Position numbers and translations under genes: made by a program
Assembly: GCA_030407085.1 (NCBI GenBank)
Contig: CM059582.1
Coordinates: 141,005,501 to 141,069,500 of the forward strand
Reading direction: 5' to 3'
Source: Trichopria drosophilae
Lineage: Eukaryota; Arthropoda; Insecta; Hymenoptera; Diapriidae
Length of the DNA stretch: 64,000 nucleotides
Part shown: positions 34,886-45,338 of the stretch, piece by piece
How the letters are laid out: each line of letters begins with the position of its first letter
Numbering within the stretch: position 1 is the stretch's first letter
Notes under the pieces: model-generated
Databases searched by the model: none
The model's input: the letters and a program-made list of their open reading frames with translations, nothing else
Told to the model about the DNA's origin: nothing

Positions 34886-35362
34886 TAGTCGGCGTGATGT
34901 TCGTGCGGGCTAAGGCGTCAGTCTTAGTCCGCCCGAACTGAACGTCGCGTAGGTCCCGAGTTCGAATCCCCGTCCGTGCAATTTTCTCTGCTTATGTCCA
35001 GTGTGGAATAACCGGGGAACCTTGCTGGGCGAAGGTACGAATTTATGACCGCTGCCGACCCCCGTCGGCAGTTATCGGTACCGTCAGCGTCTTATCCGCG
35101 GTCGGTACGTCGTGGATCTTATCTCGGATAAAGAGGGGATAAGCTCCGCGTCGTACTCGCTAAGGCACAGACCGCCGAATCTGCTGGTGGTACCGATATT
35201 GGGGTAGGGGGGACTGGCTCTGGGTGGGTGTTGTGTGTGCCTATAGTTTCTGTCTTGTACTGTCTGTCTCTGTCCTGTACCTCTCCACCCGAGAGCCGAC
35301 CCGCAAATAGACATATTCGTCATTAACGCGGGGGAAAATTTCCTGTCCTTTGTCCTTGTCCT
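34886..35362 (+). mobile_element. tRNA-derived SINE, full length
   Basis: Flanked by exact 16-bp direct repeats TTTACTGGAAATGTGA (34870-34885, 35363-35378). The head has tRNA-like control boxes: A-box-like GTGCGGGCTAAGGCG, and B-box GAGTTCGAATCCC about 50 bases later, with a discriminator-like CCGTGCA end. The ~380-base body has no ORF of note. The tail is (TCCTTG/TCCTTT)n rather than poly(A). The 16-bp duplication implies mobilisation by a non-LTR element's machinery. A related head starts at 63960. Confidence 0.85.
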
Positions 35363-35525
35363 TTTACTGGAAATGTGACTCTAATACTGTGTTTCGGACT
35401 TTCAAGGTTATTTTATTTGTAAATTGATATTTTTATACCGGTTTCTTTAATTGTTCTATTTAGTTTCCTCAGACATGAATTTATGGCGCATTTCGATGCT
35501 TTCTCGCTGATAGTCGGTTTTACTA

Positions 35526-36521
35526 TCAGGGCGAACATGAATACCTCCCGATCGTGGCTACTAAGACTTCGCCAATTGTGGGAGTGCCCTCTATTAATTT
35601 TTGTGATATCATGAGTGATTTCTCTTGCAGGAGCCTTCCCACCTCACTGTGAAGAAGACAATCAGCGGTCGTGAAAAATGCTACATGGCCCTTTTCACTT
35701 GTCAAATGTTTATTTGACATAGTAATGGCGGGTTCGCCAGATTCAAGGGAATCCGGTGTCTGTGTTTGGAGCTGGTGTTCGTCTGTTTCTTCAACAGTGT
35801 CAGTTGTTGAGCTTGGCACAGGCTGATTTTCTGGCCTATTTTCTGTGTCACATTCGTTTCCTGACATATTAGTATTATTATTATTATCTTTTCTCTTTTT
35901 GTCGGGTGATCCATTTCTCGGATCGGGCGAACCGTCTCCCGGATCGGAGGGTCCCCCTCCCGGATCAGGTGATCCATTTCCTGGATCGGAGGGTCCGCCT
36001 CCCGGATAGGGTGATTCGTTTCCTGGATCGGAGTGTCCGCCTCCCGGATCAGGTAAAAACCTTTCTTCTGATGGTTCTTCGGCTACTAATTTCAGAAATG
36101 GCGTGTAATGTTCATTTTCTAAGTGTAGATGGTACCAATTCGTTGTGTTGGATACTTTAAAATGAAAGTATCGCGTTTTGATGGGATCATCATTATAATG
36201 TACGCAGATATTTATGCTGAAGTGCATGGCGAATAATCGAATGTGATTGTCATCACCATATTCGTTGAATGACAGAAGTTTCTTTTGTATGTTTTTCTGT
36301 TCTGCGCAATCGTTCAATTTTCCGAATTTTAATAGAGTTTTTCGCAATTCCACCGGAGTCATATTGAGGTGATGTAATTTGATGAGTGAGTCGAATAGAC
36401 AATTTCCATCCATTGCGACATCTTCATTTCGTATTAGTATCGCGTAGGGTTCAGCGCAATATTCGTTTATCATGTAATCATACAGCGGAGAATTTGTATG
36501 TTCGTTTGGGCCGAGTGACAT
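35526..36521 (-). CDS. OTU-type cysteine protease ORF, with possible macro-like C-terminus
   Basis: 331 codons from ATG 36521. Residues 25-145 fit an OTU deubiquitinase-like fold: MDGNCLFDSL with Asp38 and the nucleophile Cys41, a middle segment RLFAMHFSINICVHYND, and ENEHYTPF with His138 as the probable catalytic histidine. Residues 154-205 are repeats of SDPGNGSPDPGGGP-type, followed by KKRK. The last ~75 residues (GHVAFFTTADCLLHSEVGRL ... IGEVLVATIGRY) resemble the start of a macro (ADP-ribose-binding) domain. Similar sequence seems to continue in another frame to about 35400, so the C-terminus is probably frameshifted. It lies between gag-pol and env-like remains of the gypsy element, on the same strand. 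OTU is fairly secure and macro is tentative. Confidence 0.7.
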   Translation of the reverse strand: MSLGPNEHTNSPLYDYMINEYCAEPYAILIRNEDVAMDGNCLFDSLIKLHHLNMTPVELRKTLLKFGKLNDCAEQKNIQKKLLSFNEYGDDNHIRLFAMHFSINICVHYNDDPIKTRYFHFKVSNTTNWYHLHLENEHYTPFLKLVAEEPSEERFLPDPGGGHSDPGNESPYPGGGPSDPGNGSPDPGGGPSDPGDGSPDPRNGSPDKKRKDNNNNTNMSGNECDTENRPENQPVPSSTTDTVEETDEHQLQTQTPDSLESGEPAITMSNKHLTSEKGHVAFFTTADCLLHSEVGRLLQEKSLMISQKLIEGTPTIGEVLVATIGRYSCSP

Positions 36522-37387
36522 TTCATTGTCACCATGCCAGTCTCTGCACTTTTTATTTGGCGAGGAGGGGAAGCAGTGTGCTCAGTTCGTTTCGAACTCT
36601 CAGAGCTATCGTTATGTGATTCATTCATTGTAATATTCCCATTCTCCTCGACAGCCGGAGAGGGGGTAGCTCGGACCTCAGTGCCCCTCGGTCGTCCTCT
36701 TGATGCACTTGCATCCGTTGAAGGCAATTCTCTCTCGCTGCTTGTGCCGTATGTGGGTGCTGTAGCGCTGTCTTTTCCCCCTATGCATTTACTCTCTCTC
36801 TCTCTCTCTCTCCTCACGCCGCGGAGAGGTGGTCGTACCTCTTTTAATATGGCTCGGGCGACGAGCCGGTATCTTTGCAGCATCTTGGCTGTCTTTACCG
36901 TCGATTAGACTATTTAATTTTTCGTCCTCGCTAAACGTTGCGGACCTACGCTCTTTACGGCGCGCCTCTCGGCAATCGCTGTAGTATCCCGCGAGCGAGT
37001 CGCCTCGTTTTTTGGGGTCATCTTCTCCTTTCTTCGGGATGAGTGATGTTTTCCTTGGACTTGTGGCTTGTTTTGTGCGTCCTTGTGACTTGTTGGTAAC
37101 CGGTGTTCTCCAGGCCGTTTATTGTTTCCTTGCGTGTGTTTATGTTGTATTCTGGGTACGGTACGTTTTGCTCAAGCCGATTCGAGATTTCTACATATCA
37201 ATTTCGAAAGTATAGTACATGTACTACAAACTACGATTTATGTGAATGTGTGTGTGTGCATCATCCATATCGTAAGGGCGGGTTTAACAGTGACATCTGT
37301 CTGTCTCTTTCTTTCCGCTCGCGTTCTCTCTCTACAAATTGTATACGCACTCACATATGGCACACATGTGTAATCTTGCATGTATGA
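36470..37387 (-). other. Charged reading-frame remnants upstream of the OTU ORF
   Basis: A 137-codon minus-strand ORF (36883-36470) rich in Ser/Glu/Arg overlaps the OTU start in another frame. Further upstream (to about 37080) other frames read lysine/arginine-rich stretches (REARRKERRSATFSEDEKL). They may be the end of pol or a second accessory gene. A (CT)n run lies at 36789-36815. From 37080 to 37387 nothing is supported. Confidence 0.3.
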
Positions 37388-37388
37388 C

Positions 37389-37442
<54 letters not shown>
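37389..37442. repeat. (TAA)n microsatellite, R4-like target
   Basis: About 18 uninterrupted ATA/TAA units end exactly at the GGGGCCC start of the first R4-like element. Confidence 0.95.
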
Positions 37443-40400
37443 GGGGCCCAAAGGGAATGATGCGTAACACAATGCGGCTATGCAAAAAGCTGCATCTTAG
37501 CCTATCTTCCCAAATGGCCTACTCTCACCTCCACGTGTGCTTATTAAAGCCGGTGGGCCCTGGACTCTTAGCAACCTTGCCAGAGATTGGGTAACCAACC
37601 CCAGTGGATGGCGAGGTAAGAGACAAACGAGAGAGGCATAACAACGGGGAGTAGGGCCAACCACCCTACTCCCTGCACATGCGGTTACTATGAATAGAAC
37701 GCGCAGGGCTCCTGACCATCGGGCTGCTTCGGATGCAGCCCAGTCCCGAGGTGGAGGAGCCGAAACAGGTGTCCCGGGACGACGACCAACTGATGTCCAC
37801 GGACGATTTCAGTGGACGGAGAATCTCAGGCAAGATCTAATGCGCTGCTACGAGGAGAGCTGTCCGCAACAGAGAGGCTACATGGCGCGAATGCACAGTC
37901 GGTTTGCAGTAATGCATCCCGAACTGGCAGATCGCTTTTCTCAACAACAACTGAGAGATTATGTGGCCTATCTGAGGCGGACAGGTTTCGTTGTTCCCAG
38001 CTGTCAACCGGTACCGGATGTGCGGGCAATAACAACTGAGCCCGTACGCGGTGCTGGGAGAGATGCTCCACATTATGAAAGCACGACACTCGTGTTTAGG
38101 CAGAATTTAACAACGAAAGTTTTGCCTAAGCAACGAGAAATAGACAGAGCAAATAGCCTACTTCTAGATGCTCTTCCAGATGACTGCGACCTGTGGCAAG
38201 TCAATTGTGCCGTTTACGAGGCTGCAAGTGATCTGGTGATTCCGCGAAATCTGGTACAGATATCGGGGAGTCGGCAGATTACAAAACGCATGTCTCAATT
38301 GAACGGCAAGATTCGACTGACACGGAAACTCGCTTCCCGAATTCAGTGTGTGATCGACTATTTAACATCTGGCCGTTCATTTACGGCTAAAGTCAAGAAG
38401 TTCGCACAACAACTGCGGACGTACTATCACACACTGAACAAGCTGAAGTTGCTCAACATCAAGCAACGTTTGGCTGATAAAATTCGGGTTTTGGCGGATG
38501 CCAAAAAGAGGTTGCAAAGACGGGAGGATGGAATTCGACAAAATGCAATATTTTGGACGAATCCTTCCAACCTCTTCAAACATCGTATCGCAGCCTCAAG
38601 CGAGTTTCCGTCGATAACCGCAGTTGAGGAATTCTGGGGGAGCATCTACGAGAAAACATCTAGGCTTAATGCAGACACTCTAGGTATTGAAATCTTCACC
38701 AAGTTGTGCGACGAAGTCACACAACAAAGTGAAGATTGCCCACCCGTCAGTGCATTAGAGGTGAAAAATGCCATCACAGGAGCGAAGAATTTCTCCTCGC
38801 CGGGCTGGGATGGAATTAACAACTATTGGTGGAAGAAGTTCACTTCTGTCCATCAACACCTAGCCCGAATATTCACCTCTTATATAAATGGAGACCAACC
38901 CATTCCGCACTGGCTGGTGGAGGGCCGAACGACACTGATCCCAAAATCGGGAGACTTGTCCGATCCGAGAAACCGTAGACCGATCACGTGTCTCAATACG
39001 TTATACAAATTGTTCACTAACATCTTGAACGAACGTATTGAGAAATCCGTGAAACCGGTGTGGCAACGGATAGTAGAACAACGAGGCTGCAAAATGGGTG
39101 TATCCGGCTGCAAGGACAACTTGCTTATCGACAGGTGTGTTTGTCAGGACGCAGTCCAGTACAAGCGTAACCTGTCGATAGCCTGGCTGGATTACATGAA
39201 GGCGTATGACTCAACATCGCACGAGCTTTTAAGCTTGTTGCTCAAACGCCTTCATGTCCACCCAAACATAGTGAGAATTGTAGAAGACCTGATGCCTCTT
39301 TGGAAAACACGCTTTGTCATGACATCGGGCAAGCGTCGAACCATGTCTAGACTGGTTCAATTCCAAAGAGGTGTCTATCAGGGAGATTCTCTGAGTCCTC
39401 TGCTCTTCTGCATCTCACTATTGCCTCTATCCGTTGTTCTCCGGAAATCTCAAGGGTACATGTGTGGACCGCCTGGTGAACGTGTACATAAGATCACCCA
39501 TCTTTTCTATATGGATGATCTTAAATTATACGCATCAGGCGAAGATCAATTACATCGATCTCTGAACATCGCCCTCACATACTCGAGAGATATCGGTATG
39601 GAATTCGGATTTGACAAGTGTGCAGTCGTTCATTTGCACAGAGGAAGGTCAGGCTCCCATAACAACGATATGGAGCTCGTCAACGGAAATGTCATCCGCC
39701 ACCTTAGCGCCGAAGAAGCCTACACATACCTGGGCATACCTCAAAGGCATGTCCAGGATGTGCAGGCTGCTAAAACCACGATCATTAAGAAATACCGGCG
39801 CATTCTCCGTCAGATCTGGTCATCAGAATTGACCGGGAGAAATAAGGTGGCAGCCACGAATATGTTGGCCGTATCACCAGTGCTCTATTCTTTTGGAGCA
39901 CTGAAGTGGAACGTTGACGAGCTAAGGGATCTTGACCGAAGCACACGGAAGATGATTTGTATGCAACGCAGTTTGCATCCAAGATCTTCCGTGGAACGAC
40001 TGTATTTGCCCCGAAATATGGGAGGTCGTGGCCTTTTAAGCCTGGAGTGTATGCATGACCGATTGGTCCTCGAAACAGCTTGCGACGTGATTAATCGAAC
40101 GGAGGATCCCCTGATGATGCTAGTACATCAGCATGAAATTCAGGGGAAGGGGGCGTTTTTGTACAACGCGGCAGAACGAGCGGCGCGAAACCTCGGTCTG
40201 GTTTTCAACGTGGGACGTAGTGGTGCACAGGAGGCTGAATCAGTCATCAATCTGTGCCCAGTGCGTCTCAGGGCTAACATACGGAAGGAACAACTCCGTA
40301 TGTTGGAGGGAAGGCATATCGACAAGCCGTTGCATGGACAATTCTTTCGAAATGTCCAACAACTTGGCTTGTCGGCAGAGATGACCTTCTCCTTCTTAAG

Positions 40401-41360
40401 ATCAGCCGGCTTGAAATCCGAGACCGAGGGTTTTATCTTCGCGTGCCAGGATGGGGTCATCAATACCTTAGCGTACCGCCAGAACATCTTACACCAGGCG
40501 GTACAGAGTACGCTTTGTAGATTGTGTAGATGTCATGCTGAGACACTAATGCATCTTTTGGCAGCATGTCCAATATATGCAGTTTCAGCATACATCGAAC
40601 GTCACAATGCGGCTCTTCGAGTGCTGTATTACCATCTTCGCAGCACTTATGGTATTGATGCAACCCCAGTTTTGCCGTACGTCCCCACTGATATTGAATC
40701 CGTAGTCGGGAATGAGTCTTGCCGAATATACTGGAATTACTCATTCCCGACGAGCAGGCAAATATCAGCCAATAAGCCTGACATCGTCCTTGTTGACTTC
40801 GATGACAAATCCATCTTCGTCATCGAGTTTTGTGCACCAGCAGAAACAAATATAGTCAGCAAAGAGGACGAAAAACGGATGAAATATCAGGAACTCCTGT
40901 TCGAGATTCGCAGACTGTATCGAGGATTCAAAATCAAGCTCGTCGTGCTGATAATTGGAGTGCTGGGAGGAATGAGACCAACTTTCCTCCAAAACATCAA
41001 AAGCATTCCGGCCTGTCGAGAACATGCAAATTCCATCGCAGGCCGAATGCAGAAAGCAGTGCTACTGGGATCTCTCCGTCTACTGAGGTCACACGAGATC
41101 CTGTAACCACTTACCTAATGGTAGAGGGAGTGGTTACATTTGCAAACGAAATGGCCCGGTGCAGTCTGCAGCGGAGGAGATGGATATCGGAGCCACTTTT
41201 CTACTGCAGACTGCACACGTGGATTCTGGAGGGCCAAGGGAGGTTAGGGTTTTAGTCGGTAAACCTTGCCGTTAACATCAAAGGTGAGGGAGTCCGACAC
41301 ACGGGGGGTTACACAACATCTTCAACCCCCTATGGTGCCTAAGGCATTTCCGCCCTCCGT

Positions 41361-41397
<37 letters not shown>
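37443..41397 (+). mobile_element. R4/Dong-like non-LTR retrotransposon, copy 1, full length
   Basis: Starts GGGGCCCAAAGGG directly after (TAA)n, has a 247-base 5' UTR, one ORF, a ~255-base 3' UTR and a 36-base poly(A). It is followed by GATATAA and copy 2. The 5' UTR ends with a GGGGAGTAGGG/CCCTACTCCC stem-loop (about 37650-37676). Confidence 0.9.
37690..41106 (+). CDS. R4/Dong-like ORF: Myb-like, RT, zinc knuckle, restriction-like endonuclease
   Basis: 1138 codons, intact. Residues ~37-105 (RFQWTENLRQDLMRCYEES, ... FSQQQLRDYVAYLRR) form a Myb-like DNA-binding segment. The RT begins near 375 (SSPGWDGINNYWWKKF) and runs through LIPKSGDLSDPRNRRPITCL, WLDYMKAYDS and GVYQGDSLSPLLF to FYMDDLKLYA at about 610, the YMDD catalytic box. 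CRLCRCHAETLMHLLAACP at about 944-962 is a CCHC finger. The C-terminus has KPDIVLVD and VIEFCAPAE, the PD-(D/E)xK-type endonuclease of R2/R4-like elements, which nicks a specific target. Single ORF, YMDDLK, late endonuclease and TAA target together point to the R4/Dong group. Confidence 0.93.
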   Translation: MNRTRRAPDHRAASDAAQSRGGGAETGVPGRRPTDVHGRFQWTENLRQDLMRCYEESCPQQRGYMARMHSRFAVMHPELADRFSQQQLRDYVAYLRRTGFVVPSCQPVPDVRAITTEPVRGAGRDAPHYESTTLVFRQNLTTKVLPKQREIDRANSLLLDALPDDCDLWQVNCAVYEAASDLVIPRNLVQISGSRQITKRMSQLNGKIRLTRKLASRIQCVIDYLTSGRSFTAKVKKFAQQLRTYYHTLNKLKLLNIKQRLADKIRVLADAKKRLQRREDGIRQNAIFWTNPSNLFKHRIAASSEFPSITAVEEFWGSIYEKTSRLNADTLGIEIFTKLCDEVTQQSEDCPPVSALEVKNAITGAKNFSSPGWDGINNYWWKKFTSVHQHLARIFTSYINGDQPIPHWLVEGRTTLIPKSGDLSDPRNRRPITCLNTLYKLFTNILNERIEKSVKPVWQRIVEQRGCKMGVSGCKDNLLIDRCVCQDAVQYKRNLSIAWLDYMKAYDSTSHELLSLLLKRLHVHPNIVRIVEDLMPLWKTRFVMTSGKRRTMSRLVQFQRGVYQGDSLSPLLFCISLLPLSVVLRKSQGYMCGPPGERVHKITHLFYMDDLKLYASGEDQLHRSLNIALTYSRDIGMEFGFDKCAVVHLHRGRSGSHNNDMELVNGNVIRHLSAEEAYTYLGIPQRHVQDVQAAKTTIIKKYRRILRQIWSSELTGRNKVAATNMLAVSPVLYSFGALKWNVDELRDLDRSTRKMICMQRSLHPRSSVERLYLPRNMGGRGLLSLECMHDRLVLETACDVINRTEDPLMMLVHQHEIQGKGAFLYNAAERAARNLGLVFNVGRSGAQEAESVINLCPVRLRANIRKEQLRMLEGRHIDKPLHGQFFRNVQQLGLSAEMTFSFLRSAGLKSETEGFIFACQDGVINTLAYRQNILHQAVQSTLCRLCRCHAETLMHLLAACPIYAVSAYIERHNAALRVLYYHLRSTYGIDATPVLPYVPTDIESVVGNESCRIYWNYSFPTSRQISANKPDIVLVDFDDKSIFVIEFCAPAETNIVSKEDEKRMKYQELLFEIRRLYRGFKIKLVVLIIGVLGGMRPTFLQNIKSIPACREHANSIAGRMQKAVLLGSLRLLRSHEIL

Positions 41398-41399
<2 letters not shown>

Positions 41400-41404
41400 T
41401 ATAA

Positions 41405-44400
41405 GGGGCCCAAAGGGAATGACGCGTAACACAATGCGGCTATGCAAAAAGCCGCATCTTAGCCTATCTTCCCAAATGGCCTACTCTCACCTCCACGTGT
41501 GCTTATTAAAGCCGGTGGGCCCTGGACTCTTAGCAACCTTGCCAGAGATTGGGTAACCAACCCCAGTGGATGGCGAGGTAAGAGACAAACGAGAGAGGCA
41601 TAACAACGGGGGGTAGGGCCAACCACCCTACTCCCTGTATATGCGGTTACTATGAATAGAACGCGCAGGGCTCCTGACCATCGGGCTGCTTCGGATGCAG
41701 CACAGTCCCGAGGTGGAGGGGCCGAAACGGGTGTCCCGGGACAACAACCCCAACATGCCCACGGACGATTTCAGTGGACGGAGGATCTCAGGCAAGATCT
41801 AATGCACTGCTACGAGGAGAGCTGTCCGCAACAGAGAGGCTACATGGCGCGAATGCACAGTCGGTTTGCAGTAATGCATCCCGAACTGGCAGATCGCTTT
41901 TCTCAACAACAACTGAGAGATTATGTGGCCTATTTGAGGCGGACAGGTTTCGTTGTTCCCAGCTGTCAACCGGTACCGGATGTGCGGGCAATAACAACTG
42001 AGCCCGTACGCGGTGCTGGGAGAGATGCTCCACATTATGAAAGCACGACACTCGTGTTTAGGCGGAATTTAACAACGAAAGTTTTACCTAAGCAACGAGA
42101 AATAGACAGAGCAAATAGCCTACTTCTAGATGCTCTTCCAGATGACTGCGACCTGTGGCAAGTCAATTGTGCCGTTTACGAGGCTGCAAGTGATCTGGTG
42201 ATTCCGCGAAATCTGGTACAGATATCGGGGGGTCGGCAGATTACAAAACGCATGTCTCAATTGAACGGCAAGATTCGACTGACACGGAAACTCGCTTCCC
42301 GAATTCAGTGTGTGATCGACTATTTAACATCTGGCCGTTCATTTACGGCTAAAGTCAAGAAGTTCGCACAACAACTGCGGACGTACTATCACACACTGAA
42401 CAAGCTGAAGTTGCTCAACATCAAGCAACGTTTGGCTGATAAAATTCGGGTTTTGGCGGATGCCAAAAAGAGGCTGCAAAGACGGGAGGATGGAATTCGA
42501 CAAAATGCAATATTTTGGACGAATCCTTCCAACCTCTTCAAACATCGTATCGCAGCCTCAAGCGAGTTTCCGTCGATAACCGCAGTTGAGGAATTCTGGG
42601 GGAGCATCTACGAGAAAACATCTAGGCTTAATGCAGACACTCCAGGTATTGAAATCTTCACCGAGTTGTGCGACGAAGTCACACAACAAAGTGAAGATTG
42701 CCCACCCGTCAGTGCGTTAGAGGTGAAAAATGCCATCTCAGGAGCGAGGAATTTCTCCTCGCCGGGCTGGGATGGAATTAACAACTATTGGTGGAAGAAG
42801 TTCACTTCTGTCCATCAACACCTAGCCCGAATATTCACCTCTTATATAAATGGAGACCAACCCATTCCGCACTGGCTGGTGGAGGGCCGAACGACACTGA
42901 TCCCAAAATCGGGAGACTTGTCCGATCCGAGAAACCATAGACCGATCACGTGTCTCAATACGTTATACAAATTGTTCACTAACATCTTGAACGAACGTAT
43001 TGAGAAATCCGTGAAACCGGTGTGGCAACGGATAGTAGAACAACGAGGCTGCAAAATGGGTGTATCCGGCTGCAAGGACAACTTGCTTATCGACAGGTGT
43101 GTTTGTCAGGACGCAGTCCAGTACAAGCGTAACCTGTCGATAGCCTGGCTGGATTACATGAAGGCGTATGACTCAACATCGCACGAGCTTTTAAGCTTGT
43201 TGCTCAAACGCCTTCATGTCCACCCAAACATAGTGAGAATTGTAGAAGACCTGATGCCTCTTTGGAAAACACGCTTTGTCATGACATCGGGCAAGCGTCG
43301 AACCATGTCTAGACTGATTCAATTCCAAAGAGGTGTCTATCAGGGAGATTCTCTGAGTCCTGTGCTCTTCTGCATCTCACTATTGCCTCTATCCGTTGCA
43401 CTCCGGAAATCTCAAGGGTACATGTGTGGACCGCCTGGTGAACGTGTACATAAGATCACCCATCTTTTCTATATGGATGATCTTAAATTATACGCATCAG
43501 GCGAAGATCAATTACATCGATCTCTGAACATCGCCCTCACATACTCGAGAGATATCGGTATGGAATTCGGATTGGACAAGTGTGCAGTCGTTCATTTGCA
43601 CAGAGGAAGGTCAGGCTCCCATAACAACGATATGGAGCTCGTCAACGGAAATGTCATCCGCCACCTTAGCGCCGAAGAAGCCTACACATATCTGGGCGTA
43701 CCTCATAGGCATGTCCAGGATGTGCAGGCTGCTAAAACCACGATCATTAAGAAATACCGGCGCATTCTCCGTCAGATCTGGTCATCAGAATTGACCGGGA
43801 GAAATAAGGTGGCAGCCACGAATATGTTGGCCGTATCACCAGTGCTCTATTCTTTTGGAGCACTGAAGTGGAACGTTGACGAGCTAAGGGATCTTGACCG
43901 AAGCACACGGAAGATGATTTGTATGCAACGCAGTTTGCATCCAAGATCTTCCGTGGAACGACTGTATTTGCCCCGAAATATGGGAGGTCGTGGCCTTTTA
44001 AGCCTGGAGTGTATGCATGACCGATTGGTTCTCGAAACAGCTTGCGACGTGATTAATCGAACGGAGGATCCCCTGATGATGCTAGTACATCAGCATGAAA
44101 TTCAGGGGAAGGGGGCGTTTTTGTACAACGCGGCGGAACGAGCGGCGCGAAACCTCGGTCTGGTTTTCAACGTGGGACGTAGTGGTGCACAGAAGGCTGA
44201 ATCAGTCATCAATCTGTGCCCAGTGCGTCTCAGGGCTAACATACGGAAGGAACAACTCCGTATGTTGGAGGGAAGGCATATCGACAAGCCGTTGCATGGA
44301 CAATTCTTTCGAAATGTCCAACAACTTGGCTTGTCGGCAGAGATGACCTTCTCCTTCTTAAGATCAGCCGGCTTGAAATCCGAGACCGAGGGTTTTATCT

Positions 44401-45338
44401 TCGCGTGCCAGGATGGGGTCATCAATACCTTAGCGTATCGCCAGAACATCTTACACCAGGCGGTACAGAGTTCGCTTTGTAGATTGTGTAGATGTCATGC
44501 TGAGACACTAATGCATCTTTTGGCAGCATGTCCATTATATGCAGTTTCAGCATACATCGAACGTCACAATGCGGCTCTTCGAGTGCTGTATTACCATCTT
44601 CGCAGCACTTATGGTATTGATGCAACCCCAGTTTTGCCGTACGTCCCCACTGATATTGAATCCGTAGTCGGGAATGAGTTTTGCCGAATATACTGGAATT
44701 ACTCATTCCCGACGAGCAGGCAAATATCAGCCAATAAGCCTGACATCGTCCTTGTTGACTTCGATGACAAATCCATCTTCGTCATCGAGTTTTCTGCACC
44801 AGCAGAAACAAATATAGTCAGCAAAGAGGACGAAAAACGGATGAAATATCAGGAACTCCTGTTCGAGATTCGCAGGCTGTATCGAGGATTCAAAATCAAG
44901 CTCGTCGTGCTGATAATTGGAGTGCTGGGAGGAATGAGACCAACTTTCCTCCAAAACATCAAAAGCATTCTGGCCTGTCGAGAACATGCAAATTCCATCG
45001 CAGGCCGAATGCAGAAAGCAGTGCTACTGGGATCTCTCCTTCTACTGAGGTCACACGAGATCCTGTAACCACTTACCCAATGGTAGAGGGAGTGGTTACA
45101 GTTACAAACGACATGGCCCGGTGCAGTCTGCACCGGAGGAGATGGATATCTGAGCCACTTTTCTACTGCAGACTGCACACGTGGATTCTGGAGGGCCAAG
45201 GGAGGTTAGGGTTTTAGTCGGTAAACCTTGCCGTTAACATCAAAGGTGAGGGAGTCCGACACACGGGGGGTTACACAACATCTTCAACCCCCTATGATGC
45301 CTAATGCATTTCCCCCTCCGTCAAAAAAAAAAAAAAAA
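41405..45338 (+). mobile_element. R4/Dong-like retrotransposon, copy 2, full length
   Basis: Same 5' start as copy 1, separated from its poly(A) by GATATAA only. It ends in a 16-base poly(A) that runs into (TAA)n (45336-45348). Inserted head-to-tail. Confidence 0.9.
41652..45068 (+). CDS. R4/Dong-like ORF, copy 2
   Basis: 1138 codons, intact, with the same domain order as copy 1: Myb-like N-terminus, RT with YMDD, CCHC finger and restriction-like endonuclease. It differs from copy 1 at about 30 residues spread along the protein, including the N-terminal GQQPQHAH for GRRPTDVH and VIEFSAPAE for VIEFCAPAE. No catalytic motif is lost. Two intact copies suggest recent activity of the family. Confidence 0.93.
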   Translation: MNRTRRAPDHRAASDAAQSRGGGAETGVPGQQPQHAHGRFQWTEDLRQDLMHCYEESCPQQRGYMARMHSRFAVMHPELADRFSQQQLRDYVAYLRRTGFVVPSCQPVPDVRAITTEPVRGAGRDAPHYESTTLVFRRNLTTKVLPKQREIDRANSLLLDALPDDCDLWQVNCAVYEAASDLVIPRNLVQISGGRQITKRMSQLNGKIRLTRKLASRIQCVIDYLTSGRSFTAKVKKFAQQLRTYYHTLNKLKLLNIKQRLADKIRVLADAKKRLQRREDGIRQNAIFWTNPSNLFKHRIAASSEFPSITAVEEFWGSIYEKTSRLNADTPGIEIFTELCDEVTQQSEDCPPVSALEVKNAISGARNFSSPGWDGINNYWWKKFTSVHQHLARIFTSYINGDQPIPHWLVEGRTTLIPKSGDLSDPRNHRPITCLNTLYKLFTNILNERIEKSVKPVWQRIVEQRGCKMGVSGCKDNLLIDRCVCQDAVQYKRNLSIAWLDYMKAYDSTSHELLSLLLKRLHVHPNIVRIVEDLMPLWKTRFVMTSGKRRTMSRLIQFQRGVYQGDSLSPVLFCISLLPLSVALRKSQGYMCGPPGERVHKITHLFYMDDLKLYASGEDQLHRSLNIALTYSRDIGMEFGLDKCAVVHLHRGRSGSHNNDMELVNGNVIRHLSAEEAYTYLGVPHRHVQDVQAAKTTIIKKYRRILRQIWSSELTGRNKVAATNMLAVSPVLYSFGALKWNVDELRDLDRSTRKMICMQRSLHPRSSVERLYLPRNMGGRGLLSLECMHDRLVLETACDVINRTEDPLMMLVHQHEIQGKGAFLYNAAERAARNLGLVFNVGRSGAQKAESVINLCPVRLRANIRKEQLRMLEGRHIDKPLHGQFFRNVQQLGLSAEMTFSFLRSAGLKSETEGFIFACQDGVINTLAYRQNILHQAVQSSLCRLCRCHAETLMHLLAACPLYAVSAYIERHNAALRVLYYHLRSTYGIDATPVLPYVPTDIESVVGNEFCRIYWNYSFPTSRQISANKPDIVLVDFDDKSIFVIEFSAPAETNIVSKEDEKRMKYQELLFEIRRLYRGFKIKLVVLIIGVLGGMRPTFLQNIKSILACREHANSIAGRMQKAVLLGSLLLLRSHEIL

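Noticed and set aside
34886..34980. Functional tRNA gene
   Set aside because: The acceptor stem does not close convincingly, and a 16-bp duplication brackets the whole 477-bp unit, which marks a SINE.
36470..36883. Programmed frameshift between the 137-codon ORF and the OTU ORF
   Set aside because: The frames overlap by ~50 bases, but I see no slippery heptamer with a downstream structure, and this element carries ordinary frameshifts elsewhere.
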